From Bradyrhizobium sp. SRL28 (GTDB taxonomy: Bacteria > Pseudomonadota > Alphaproteobacteria > Rhizobiales > Xanthobacteraceae), in assembly GCF_018596315.1 (NCBI RefSeq), contig NZ_JAHEAG010000002.1:682001-746000 (forward strand): a DNA stretch of 64,000 nucleotides. Direction: 5' to 3'. Both the position numbers and the translations under genes were made by a program. Below are positions 35,301 to 43,488 of this stretch, piece after piece (position 1 is the stretch's first letter; each line of letters begins with the position of its first letter). The notes beneath the pieces were generated by a model. It was given only the letters and a program-made list of their open reading frames with translations. It did no database searches and was not told the DNA's origin.

Positions 35301-35551
35301 TAGTCCGCGAGCGCCTTGTCGAACTCGCCCTTATGCTTCCATGCAATGCCTCGCTTGTTGTAGGCCGAAGCAATCGACCGGGTAGATACTTCGCGCGCGT
35401 TGATGAGGCGGGTGCAGCCGGTGATCCTGAGATCGTCACTCTCGTCTTGATCGCAATCGCTGATGTCTTTCTGGTTGGCAGCGAAGGTGGGCCCGGCAAG
35501 CGGGCCAGAGGCGACGAAAATAAGTGCAATAAAAATAAAGAAGGCTCGCAT
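32306..35551 (-). CDS. Secreted TPR-repeat protein with C-terminal caspase-like (peptidase C14) domain
   Basis: A protein of about 1081 residues. Order: signal peptide (about 1-24, ending GPTFA), about 21 consecutive 34-residue TPRs (about 59-772), an Ala/Pro-rich linker, and a caspase fold from about 832. The catalytic histidine lies in VVYYAGHGMEVSG and the cysteine in LILLDACRDNPF, so the dyad is intact. The domain opening RIALVIGNSAYKNVPALPNP is classical for bacterial metacaspase-like proteins. It is probably exported to the periplasm. The ATG at 35551 is chosen because the frame upstream begins with TTG. No dedicated substrate gene is adjacent. A role in envelope signalling or regulated proteolysis is inference. 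Confidence 0.88.
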   Translation of the reverse strand: MRAFFIFIALIFVASGPLAGPTFAANQKDISDCDQDESDDLRITGCTRLINAREVSTRSIASAYNKRGIAWKHKGEFDKALADYAQAIRIGPKLSAPWHNRAQVWLSKEQYDKAIADFNQAIKLDPAYAPSWRGRADSWDYKKEHDKAIADYTQSIKLDPNEAYGFSGRADAYYGKKDYDRAIADYSEAIRLDSKIKDFYNARGNVYEAKDDHDRAITDYNAALHLDPKYINALRNRGIALNNKGEHDRAIADYDVVIRLKPDDADNIRLRGDTWSNKKEYDRAIMDFDAAIKLDPKSVEAFKGRGNAWSNKGDYDPAIADYEIAIRLEPESASHYVSRGNAFESKAEHDKAIADYNKAISLDKNSDTAFHGRGISYGSKFENDLAIADFTEAIRLDPKYSGSYATRGQAWERKGNYARALADLDESIRIDPTSVDRYIERSAMLNNYGQYDRAIADIAKAISLDPKNASAYSTRANVWENKGDRARSLADHNEAVNRDPKSAYPYGARANFYRNSGEWDLALADYNEAIRLEPNSPSRYGSRGDLWRDKSDYDRAMVDYDKAIGLNPRYAAAYNARAQVWRTRRQVDRAMTEINEALRLQPKNPNFLTSLADVHHENDEIDRALALYGEALALDPTLSSSYGGRGFIWSRIGEYDRAMADYDEAIRLDPKANRALSARGDLWRQKGDLVRALRDIDQSLKLNPNDVTGYLYRGDALRYKGDFKAALAAYDNLLKRAPDDIPGLTGVGLTYEKTGDLTRAKEAFKAAVASKSQERANINNSSLEIARARLAALDSGALQPAIPAAPSKAASATSIPTPAAVVPTVAPSAVVQQGRRIALVIGNSAYKNVPALPNPKRDAEAIAASLRAVGFEEVTLVSDSDRGRLLDALKTFAGNAEKADWAVVYYAGHGMEVSGVNYLIPVEAKVAVDRDIQYEAVPLDHVMTAVEGAKKLRLILLDACRDNPFASQMQKTASVQPLASAAKGSGGTRTRSVSRGLSEVKVSGATLVVYAAKHGQTALDGEGGNSPFAVAFAQRIATPNVEINKLFRLVRDDVMEATAGRQEPYTYGSLPGREDFFFLAR
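33236..35377 (-). repeat. Tandem array of about 21 TPR-coding units (102 bp each)
   Basis: Each unit encodes 34 residues with the pattern RG-x-W/Y...K-x-(E/D)-(Y/H)-D-(R/K)-AI-x-DY-x-(E/Q)-AI-(R/K)-L-(D/E)-P. The units run without gap through the gene. Differences between units are spread over the whole length, so the array is old rather than freshly amplified. Confidence 0.85.
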
Positions 35552-35671
35552 CGTTCTTACCAAAATACCGGTGAAGAAAATCGGGCGTAGCGCTATCAGA
35601 GGATTCTACCGAAATTTCCCGGCAAAAACGAGTACCGAAAGTGACTGGTGGCGGACGTCTTGCGCCGAGCG

Positions 35672-37147
35672 TCAGCCCAGCCGCTGATCGCGCGCGTCCT
35701 CGGTGCCTTCGCTGGCGGCCTTGGTCGCGGCCTTTGCCGCGCCCTTGCGGCTGGAAATCTCGACCGCCTTGCGCCCCGAGATTTCGTGGCCGGCATCGTC
35801 AGGCATCTGCCAGAAGAAATATGCCGACACGGCTGAGATGACCGCGACCACGAGGAACGCCGGCGGGAATACGTCGGCGTTCAGTTCGGTGACGTGATGA
35901 TAGAGCATGGTCGATTCCACCGAGAACGCACCGACGGCGACGCCCGCGGAAAGCGCCAGCTGCTGGTTGACGCTGACCAGCGTGGTGGCGCGGCTCATCT
36001 GCGCCGGCTCGACCTCGGCATAGGCCACCGTGTTGATCGCAGTGAATTGCAGCGAACGGAAGAAGCCGCCGACCACGAGGATGATGAAGATCAGCATCAA
36101 CGGCGTCGTCACCGTGAACAACGCGCAGGCGGCGAGAAAGACTGCGCTGATGACCGCATTGACCGTCATCATGTAGCGGAAGCCGAAGGCGCGGATGATG
36201 CGCGCGGCCAGCGTCTTCATGCCCATGGCGCCGACGGCCGAGGCAAAGGTCACCAGTCCCGATTGGAATGGCGACAGCCCAAAGCCTTCCTGCATCAACA
36301 GCGGCAGCAGGAACGGCAGCGCACCGATGCCGAGCCGGAACAGGAAGCCGCCAATGATGCTGGCGCGCATGGTGGAAAGGCGCAGCAGCGAGAAATCCAG
36401 CACCGGCGATCCGGTTCGCTTGGCGTGCATCACGTAGAGCGTCATCGAAATGGTGCCGACCGCAACGAGACCGGCAACGATCGGCCATGGCAACAGGCCG
36501 AGGCCGGCGACCGAGAGGCCGAAGGCAATGCCGGCAAGGCCGATCCCGGCCAGTATCAGCCCGTAGAGATCGAAACGCTCGGGATCCTCGCTCTTGATCG
36601 GGTCGATGTACTTCATCGCCATGAAGATGCCGAGCAGCCCGATCGGGATGTTGATCAGGAATATCCAGTGCCAGGAAAAATAGGTGGTGATGAAGCCGCC
36701 GAGCGGCGGCCCGATCACCGGCCCGATCAGCGCCGGCACCGTCACCCATGTCATTGCGTTGACCAGCGCGCTCTTGTCGATCGAGCGCAACAGCACCAGC
36801 CGCCCGACCGGCGTCATCATCGCGCCGCCCATGCCCTGCAGGATACGTGCGATGACGAAATGGGTGACGTTTTGCGACAGCGCACAACCGATCGACCCGA
36901 TCATGAACACGCCAATGGCGATCGAGAACACCATGCGCGCGCCGAAGCGATCGGCGGTCCAGCCGCTGGCCGGAATGAACACGGCGAGCGACAGCAGGTA
37001 GGACGTGATCGCAAGCTTCAGCGTCAGCGGGCTGGTGCCGATATCAGCCGCGATCGCCGGCAGTGACGTCGCAATCACCGTCGAGTCCATGTTCTCCATG
37101 AACAGGGCGGTGGCGACGATCAGCGGGATCAGGCGTTCTTTGGTCAT
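35672..37147 (-). CDS. DHA2-family (EmrB/QacA type) multidrug exporter
   Basis: A 491-residue membrane protein with about 14 hydrophobic segments. ENMDSTVIATSLPAIAADIG near the N-terminus is the D1 motif of DHA2 drug:H+ antiporters, and the antiporter motif C is visible in VPALIGPVIGPPLGGFI. A Lys-rich hydrophilic tail follows the last helix (SGRKAVEISSRKGAAKAATK). The ATG at 37147 is preferred to an upstream start at 37201. No EmrA-type membrane fusion gene is adjacent. The divergent XRE gene and the operator pair at 37306-37350 may affect its expression. Confidence 0.87.
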   Translation of the reverse strand: MTKERLIPLIVATALFMENMDSTVIATSLPAIAADIGTSPLTLKLAITSYLLSLAVFIPASGWTADRFGARMVFSIAIGVFMIGSIGCALSQNVTHFVIARILQGMGGAMMTPVGRLVLLRSIDKSALVNAMTWVTVPALIGPVIGPPLGGFITTYFSWHWIFLINIPIGLLGIFMAMKYIDPIKSEDPERFDLYGLILAGIGLAGIAFGLSVAGLGLLPWPIVAGLVAVGTISMTLYVMHAKRTGSPVLDFSLLRLSTMRASIIGGFLFRLGIGALPFLLPLLMQEGFGLSPFQSGLVTFASAVGAMGMKTLAARIIRAFGFRYMMTVNAVISAVFLAACALFTVTTPLMLIFIILVVGGFFRSLQFTAINTVAYAEVEPAQMSRATTLVSVNQQLALSAGVAVGAFSVESTMLYHHVTELNADVFPPAFLVVAVISAVSAYFFWQMPDDAGHEISGRKAVEISSRKGAAKAATKAASEGTEDARDQRLG

Positions 37148-37212
37148 TGAAATCGGGGGGGAGGAGTGGGAACAGGAGCCGGGAGGAGGGCTTAGCACCA
37201 CCTCGCCGATGG

Positions 37213-37253
37213 GGCCATTGCCGAACTCGCGCGACGTCTAAATCCTGCGTGAC
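37213..37253. repeat. Left direct repeat flanking the XRE regulator cassette
   Basis: Starts GGCCATTGC, has GAAC after one base, and ends with CTAAATCCTGCGTGAC. The same outer blocks recur at 37845-37886; only the middle 11-12 bases differ. Confidence 0.55.
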
Positions 37254-37305
37254 CCGCTGCGTCCGTTGCGATTTCGGCGCAGATATCGCCGAGCTCCCAG
37301 GGGAT

Positions 37306-37350
37306 ATCGCAATATGCGATCCTGTGGCTTTTTTTATCGCATTATGCGAT
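37306..37350. promoter_or_regulatory. Paired 15-base palindromes, probable XRE operator
   Basis: Two perfect palindromes, ATCGCA-ATA-TGCGAT at 37306-37320 and ATCGCA-TTA-TGCGAT at 37336-37350. Their centres are 30 bases apart, about three helical turns, so both face the same side. They lie 60-105 bases before the XRE start codon and about 160 bases before the exporter start on the other strand. Confidence 0.65.
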
Positions 37351-37410
37351 CATTGATGCGTGAAGGAGATCGAATTCACATCTGCCGCCGTCTACGACTG
37401 AGAGGACACC

Positions 37411-37821
37411 ATGGCAAAGAGCGGCACCGCAAAAAGCAATGTCCAGTTCATCCATACCCCTGGTGGCGATGATCTCGCTGTACTGCCGCGCAACGAGTAT
37501 GACCGGCTGGTCGCTCTCGCCGCTGAGGCACAAGAAGATGTCGCTGCAAGTCGGATCGTTCGCAATTCTGCGCGCGCTCTCAAGGAAGGCCGCGAAGTCG
37601 TGCTGCCAAAAGCCGTTGCTGATCGCCTCGCCAAGGGCGACAACGCGGTGCGCGTTATCCGTGAATGGCGCGACATGATTCAGGGCGAACTGGCCGTAGC
37701 CGTCGGCATCAGCCAGAATTATCTGTCGGAGATCGAAAACGGGCGAAGGAAGGGGCCTGCCGAACTGCAGAAGAAGTTTGCGCGCGCGCTGGGCGTGCCA
37801 ATAGATCTTCTGATCGAGTGA
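37411..37821 (+). CDS. XRE-family DNA-binding protein (antitoxin-like)
   Basis: A 136-residue protein. The N-terminal part (HTPGGDDLAVLPRNEYDRLV onward) resembles an AbrB/Phd-like antitoxin extension. The C-terminal XRE helix-turn-helix is IQGELAVAVGISQNYLSEIE, ending in GRRKGPAELQKKFARALGVP. AGAGGA precedes the ATG. No toxin gene lies next to it, so it is either a lone regulator or an orphan antitoxin. Two strong palindromes upstream suggest autoregulation. The whole unit is bordered by imperfect direct repeats, as if it were an inserted cassette. Confidence 0.78.
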   Translation: MAKSGTAKSNVQFIHTPGGDDLAVLPRNEYDRLVALAAEAQEDVAASRIVRNSARALKEGREVVLPKAVADRLAKGDNAVRVIREWRDMIQGELAVAVGISQNYLSEIENGRRKGPAELQKKFARALGVPIDLLIE

Positions 37822-37844
37822 GGTCCTGCGGCGCCCCGAAGTTC

Positions 37845-37886
37845 GGCCATTGCAGAACCGGGCAAACCACCTAAATCCTGCGTGAC
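37845..37886. repeat. Right direct repeat flanking the XRE regulator cassette
   Basis: Second copy of the imperfect 41-42 base direct repeat (GGCCATTGC, GAAC, CTAAATCCTGCGTGAC) directly after the XRE gene. Confidence 0.55.
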
Positions 37887-37919
37887 GCTGGTATGCACCG
37901 CCAGCCGCTGGAGGTCCGC

Positions 37920-38168
37920 ATGATCTATGTGCTTGCTGCCTTGTTGCCGCCGCTCGGGCTGCTCCTGAACGGGCAGCCGTTTTCGGCGATCTTCAACCTG
38001 GTCCTGATCGTGTTTTGCCTGATTTTCGGGCTGATTTTCCACGTCCTGCTGCTGGTGCCGTCAGCGCATGCGCTGATCGCGGTCCACATGAAGCGGGAGG
38101 ACCGCCGGCACCGCGAGGTGGTGGAGGCGATCCGCCAGCACGGCCCGCCGCCGGGATACCCGCGCTGA
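37920..38168 (+). CDS. Small Pmp3/YqaE-like membrane protein
   Basis: An 82-residue protein with two hydrophobic segments (MIYVLAALLPPLGLLLNG and FNLVLIVFCLIFGLIFHVLL) and a charged C-terminal tail (HMKREDRRHREVVEAIRQHG). The LPPLGLLLNG stretch resembles the proteolipid family Pmp3/YqaE, which affects membrane potential and salt tolerance; the C-terminal tail is longer than usual. The ATG at 37920 has GGAGGT upstream. The gene is small but a Shine-Dalgarno sequence and membrane pattern support it. Confidence 0.7.
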   Translation: MIYVLAALLPPLGLLLNGQPFSAIFNLVLIVFCLIFGLIFHVLLLVPSAHALIAVHMKREDRRHREVVEAIRQHGPPPGYPR

Positions 38169-38263
38169 GGTCGCTTTTGGACCCGCCGCTAAACCCTTGG
38201 GATTGCGGCGTTTCCCGAAAAGCCTGTGCATAGCAGTCAAACGCTTTGATTCGGCGTTCCGAC

Positions 38264-39879
<1,616 letters not shown>

Positions 39880-39910
39880 GGCTTGTAGTCCGGCTGGCGG
39901 AATTCTCCGC

Positions 39911-39988
39911 CGTCATTGCGAGCGTAGCGAAGCAATCCATTTCACAGCTTGCGGAGCTGTGGATTGCTTCGCTACGCTCGCAATGACG
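39911..39988. repeat. Palindromic intergenic repeat, family B
   Basis: Nearly perfect long inverted repeat, CGTCATTGCGAGCGTAGCGA at the left and its complement ending GCAATGACG at the right. Confidence 0.88.
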
Positions 39989-40014
39989 AACTAACAAGAA
40001 CCGGAGGAACCCCA

Positions 40015-41040
40015 ATGTCCGCATCAGGCAAACGCATCGTTCTCGCCTCGCGTCCCGTCGGCGAACCCAAGCCCTCCGACTTCCGCCTTGAAGATTGCCC
40101 GGTGCCGACACCGGGCGCCGGCGAAGTCCTCCTGCGCACCATCTGGCTCTCGCTCGATCCCTACATGCGCGGGCGCATGAGCGACGGGCCATCCTATGCC
40201 CAGCCGGTGCCGATCGACGGCGTGATGGAAGGCGGCACCGTCAGCGAGGTGATTGCGTCCAACAATCCCGCCTTTGCCAAGGGCGACATCGTGCTGTCGC
40301 GCGCCGGTTGGCAGACGCATGCGATCTCCGACGGCAAGGGTCTTGCAAAAATTGACCCGAAGATCGCACCGATCTCGACCGCGGTCGGCGTGCTCGGCAT
40401 GCCTGGCATGACCGCCTATACCGGCCTGCTCGACATCGGCAAGCCGCAGGCGGGTGAGACGGTGGTCGTTGCAGCTGCTTCCGGTGCGGTCGGCTCGGCC
40501 GTGGGCCAGATCGCACGCATCAAGGGCGCACGCGCCGTCGGCATCGCTGGCGGCAAGGACAAATGCGCCTATGTCAAGAATGAGCTCGGCTTCGACGACT
40601 GCCTTGACCACCGCGATCCCGATCTGGCGGCGAAGCTGAAGGACGCCTGCCCAAAGGGCATCGACGTCTATTTCGAGAACGTCGGCGGTGCGGTGTTCGA
40701 GGCGGTGTTTCCGCTGCTCAATGCCTTTGCGCGCGTTCCCGTGTGCGGCCTGATCGCGCATTACAACGATACGCAAGCCGTGGCGCCGAAATGGGCGGCG
40801 GCGATGATGCGCAACGTGCTGACCAAGCGGCTGACCATCCGCGGCTTCATCGTCAGCGATTTCGCCGCGCGTCACGGTGACTTCCTGCGCGACATGTCGG
40901 GCTGGGTGCGCGAGGGCAAGGTCAAGCACAAGGAGTTCGTCACCGAAGGCCTCGACAGCGCGCCGGCCGCGTTCATGGGCCTCTTGAAGGGCGCCAATTT
41001 CGGCAAGCAGCTGGTGCGGGTCGGGCCGGACAAGGCGTGA
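40015..41040 (+). CDS. CurA-like NADP-dependent oxidoreductase (zinc-independent MDR)
   Basis: A 341-residue medium-chain reductase without zinc ligands. The nucleotide motif is AAASGAVGSAVGQIARIKGA, with GIAGGKDKCAYV for the NADP phosphate and FENVGGAVFEAVFPLLN downstream. DPYMRGRMSDGPSY is typical of the curcumin/dihydrocurcumin reductase and leukotriene B4 dehydrogenase group. It reduces activated C=C bonds in enones using NADPH. CCGGAGGAACC gives a good ribosome site. A short-chain dehydrogenase gene follows after 30 bases, so both may be one operon. Confidence 0.87.
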   Translation: MSASGKRIVLASRPVGEPKPSDFRLEDCPVPTPGAGEVLLRTIWLSLDPYMRGRMSDGPSYAQPVPIDGVMEGGTVSEVIASNNPAFAKGDIVLSRAGWQTHAISDGKGLAKIDPKIAPISTAVGVLGMPGMTAYTGLLDIGKPQAGETVVVAAASGAVGSAVGQIARIKGARAVGIAGGKDKCAYVKNELGFDDCLDHRDPDLAAKLKDACPKGIDVYFENVGGAVFEAVFPLLNAFARVPVCGLIAHYNDTQAVAPKWAAAMMRNVLTKRLTIRGFIVSDFAARHGDFLRDMSGWVREGKVKHKEFVTEGLDSAPAAFMGLLKGANFGKQLVRVGPDKA

Positions 41041-41070
41041 GCGGGCCCAACATCTCGGAGGAGATGCCGC

Positions 41071-41841
41071 ATGACAGGTATCCTTGAAGGCAAGGTCGCG
41101 CTGGTGACCGGCGGCGCGTCGGGCATCGGCCGCGCCACGGCCGTCGTGATGGCGCGGGAGGGCGCGCTGGTTGCGGTTACGGACCGCGCGGAGGCTGACG
41201 CCGCAGAGACGGTCGGCTTGATCAACGCAGCCGGTGGTCAGGCGATTGCCATCGGCGGGGACGTGACGCGCGAAAGCGATGTCGCCGCAATGGTCGCGCG
41301 CACGGTCGCAGGCTTCGGACGGATCGATTGCGCGTTCAACAATGCCGGCATCGCCGGACGCGCTGTCGGCCCGCCGGGCCAGCGCACGCATGAGCTCAGC
41401 CAGGCCGCGTTCGATCGTATGCTTGCGGTGAACCTGACCGGCGTATTTCTGTGCCTCAAATACGAAATAACTCAGATGCTGTCGCAGGGCGGTGGCGGCG
41501 CGATCGTCAATACGGCTTCCATCGCCGGACTGATCGGCCTCGCCACGTCGGCCCACTACGTGGCGGCCAAGCACGGCGTGGTGGGGCTGACCAAGAGCGC
41601 GGCAATCGAATATGCCCAGGACGGCATCCGGGTGAACTGCGTCAATCCCGGCTATGTCGCCACGCCGATGACCAAGGAGACGATCGAGGAGCGCGGCGAG
41701 GAAATACTGGCCAAGGTGCCGATGCGGCGCATGGGCGTTCCCGGCGAGATCGCGGAAGCCGTGGCCTGGATGTGTTCGGACAAGGCGTCGTTCATGACCG
41801 GCGCGTCGCATGTGATCGACGGCGGATATCACGCGGCTTGA
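41071..41841 (+). CDS. Short-chain dehydrogenase/reductase
   Basis: A 256-residue classical SDR. It shows the cofactor motif TGGASGIGRATAVVMAREG, the NNAG motif in CAFNNAGIAG, the catalytic Ser in VNTASIAGLIG and the YVAAK Tyr-Lys pair. The acidic Asp after the second strand (VAVTDRAEAD) suggests NAD+ rather than NADP+. It probably follows the CurA-like gene in one transcript. The substrate is unknown. Confidence 0.87.
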   Translation: MTGILEGKVALVTGGASGIGRATAVVMAREGALVAVTDRAEADAAETVGLINAAGGQAIAIGGDVTRESDVAAMVARTVAGFGRIDCAFNNAGIAGRAVGPPGQRTHELSQAAFDRMLAVNLTGVFLCLKYEITQMLSQGGGGAIVNTASIAGLIGLATSAHYVAAKHGVVGLTKSAAIEYAQDGIRVNCVNPGYVATPMTKETIEERGEEILAKVPMRRMGVPGEIAEAVAWMCSDKASFMTGASHVIDGGYHAA

Positions 41842-41969
41842 GGCAGAAGGCCTGAAGGTGAACTGCGGTAACCGTGGGAGCACGCAAAGTTGACCTCGCG
41901 GCCACTTGAGGCGGATGGTGGAACGTCCCTACCTAATCGCTTGGCTCTGACATCCAATGGAGAAGCCAA

Positions 41970-42314
41970 ATGATCAACTACAAGACACTGTCGCTCGGCC
42001 TGGTTACCGCCACGATGCTGGCCACCCCGGTGATGGCTCAAGGGGTCTATCTGGAACCCGGTGTGATCGTTTACAATTATCCGGACTACAACTATCCGGA
42101 CTACAATTATCCGAACTCCCGCTATGTCACGAGCGGCTACAGCGTCCGGGTAGCTCCCGGGCCCGGCTATTACGGCAACCGGTATTACCCGGCGCCACGC
42201 GTCGGTGCGTTCGCAACAGCGCCTTGGGATGACGGCTATTACGCCCCCGGCTATTACCCCTCCGGCTATTACCCCTCCTACGGCTCCTATGGGCTCGTTG
42301 AGCGCCAGTGGTGA
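41970..42314 (+). CDS. Small secreted Tyr/Pro/Gly-rich protein
   Basis: A 114-residue protein with a clear signal peptide (about 1-24, ending TPVMAQG). The mature part is very rich in Tyr, Pro and Gly: three YNYP(D/N) units in a row, then several GYY/GYYP units near the C-terminus. There is no catalytic domain. Such proteins are often envelope-associated or extracellular. GGAGAAGCC lies before the ATG. A GGAAC at 41920-41924 resembles the -35 box of stress promoters but the -10 match is poor. The function is unknown. Confidence 0.75.
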   Translation: MINYKTLSLGLVTATMLATPVMAQGVYLEPGVIVYNYPDYNYPDYNYPNSRYVTSGYSVRVAPGPGYYGNRYYPAPRVGAFATAPWDDGYYAPGYYPSGYYPSYGSYGLVERQW

Positions 42315-42375
42315 AGCGCTCTGACATGTAGAGCATGATCCGAAAATCTTTTGAGGATCATGCCCAGATCAAAGC

Positions 42376-42418
42376 GATGGAGCGGGAGACGATTAGAGGA
42401 AGTCTCACCCGCTCCATC
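42376..42418. terminator. Hairpin terminator between convergent genes
   Basis: An 11-base perfect stem, GATGGAGCGGG at 42376-42386 pairing with CCCGCTCCATC at 42408-42418, with AGAC/GTCT pairing inside. ATTTTCT follows on the plus strand. The distal arm overlaps the stop codon of the metallophosphoesterase gene on the minus strand. It can serve both directions. Confidence 0.65.
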
Positions 42419-43247
42419 ATTTTCTGCCGTTCAGCGCATCCAGATCAACATCCGTCTGTCCCGGCGCCCTGACGTGCCGGACCTCAAAACTGTCGGGCTG
42501 GAAACGATAGTCCACCAGCCCGACTTCCTTGGTGCCGATGACTTCCTGCATCCGGTCCGGAATGATGAAGCCGGCGGACGGCGCCCAGACATGGCGGGTG
42601 TGGCCAAAGGTGAAGTCGCGTCGCTGATGAACGTGGCCGGAGGCGACCAGCCGCAGATCGACGGTCGCAAACATCTCGATCAGATTCTTGCGCCGGGGCT
42701 GCGGAACGTAGCGGATCGCCGTTTCGACCGTCTCGGGATCGGCAGGCGTGTTCAGAAACAGCGGCTTGTGCAGAAACAGCGCGACCGGCCTGCCGTTGAT
42801 GCGCCCAAGTTCTGAAGCCAGCCAGCCGAATTGCTCGGCCTCGCTCTCGATCCCGGTGTTCATGATCAGCGAGTTCAATCCGATAAAGCTCCAGCCGGCC
42901 GCGTCGAAGCGCCAGCGGTCTTCGCCGATCACGGACAGATAGTTCTGCCGCTCTTTCTCGGTCGCCGGTTGCTTCGGTGCGGCAGCAACCGCCGTCGGGT
43001 TGTCGCCGATATCGTGATTGCCGGGCAAGTGCCGGCACGGCACCGGCAGCGCGTCGTGCAGTTCCTTGGCAAATTCGAGATCGCTGCGGCTGGTCGGCGC
43101 ATCGAAGGCGAGATCACCGCTGTTGATCACAAGATCCGGCCGCGTCGCGTCGATATGCTCGCTGACGCGGTGAAAATTGTCGGTCAGTTTCTGCAGGCGG
43201 CGCGCAAGGTGGGTATCGGAAATTTGCGTCAGGCGAAATTCGTGCAT
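42417..43247 (-). CDS. Metallophosphoesterase (calcineurin-like)
   Basis: A 276-residue phosphoesterase with all metal motifs: Asp and His in QISDTHLA, GD in VINSGDLAFD, GNHD in HLPGNHDIGD, His in LFLHKPLF and the pair GHVH. The order and spacing fit the CpdA/Icc-type 3',5'-cyclic nucleotide phosphodiesterase subgroup, though a broader phosphodiesterase role is possible. It is probably cytoplasmic, without a signal peptide. An inverted repeat about 40 bases upstream of the start may control it. Confidence 0.87.
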   Translation of the reverse strand: MHEFRLTQISDTHLARRLQKLTDNFHRVSEHIDATRPDLVINSGDLAFDAPTSRSDLEFAKELHDALPVPCRHLPGNHDIGDNPTAVAAAPKQPATEKERQNYLSVIGEDRWRFDAAGWSFIGLNSLIMNTGIESEAEQFGWLASELGRINGRPVALFLHKPLFLNTPADPETVETAIRYVPQPRRKNLIEMFATVDLRLVASGHVHQRRDFTFGHTRHVWAPSAGFIIPDRMQEVIGTKEVGLVDYRFQPDSFEVRHVRAPGQTDVDLDALNGRK

Positions 43248-43286
43248 GCAGTAGTCCTTTAGGTCCGATCATAGCCGGGCCTGAAG

Positions 43287-43308
43287 TCGGAACGATGACG
43301 GGTTCCGA
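43287..43308. promoter_or_regulatory. Inverted repeat upstream of the metallophosphoesterase gene
   Basis: TCGGAAC at 43287-43293 and GTTCCGA at 43302-43308, perfect 7-base arms with an 8-base spacer, 40 bases before the start codon. A possible regulator site. Confidence 0.3.
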
Positions 43309-43340
43309 TGTCGCGCCGCCCTCAGTCGCCCGCCCTCAAC

Positions 43341-43461
43341 CGTCATACCCCGCGAAGGCGGGGTATCCAGTACGCCGCGGGCCTAGCGATTCAATCGTGA
43401 CTGCTCTGGAATACTGGATCACCCGCTCCAGTGCGCAATTGCGCACAAGGCGGGTGATGAC
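43341..43461. repeat. Palindromic intergenic repeat, family C
   Basis: CGTCATACCCCGCGAAGGCG at the left, inner CTCTGGAATACTGGATCAC segment, and CGGGTGATGAC at the right; lies between two minus-strand genes. Confidence 0.78.
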
Positions 43462-43488
43462 AGTCTCGTCGTTGCATCTATCGCGACC

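Noticed and set aside
37411..37821. Complete toxin-antitoxin pair
   Set aside because: Only the antitoxin-like XRE protein is present; the neighbours are a Pmp3-like peptide and a DHA2 exporter.
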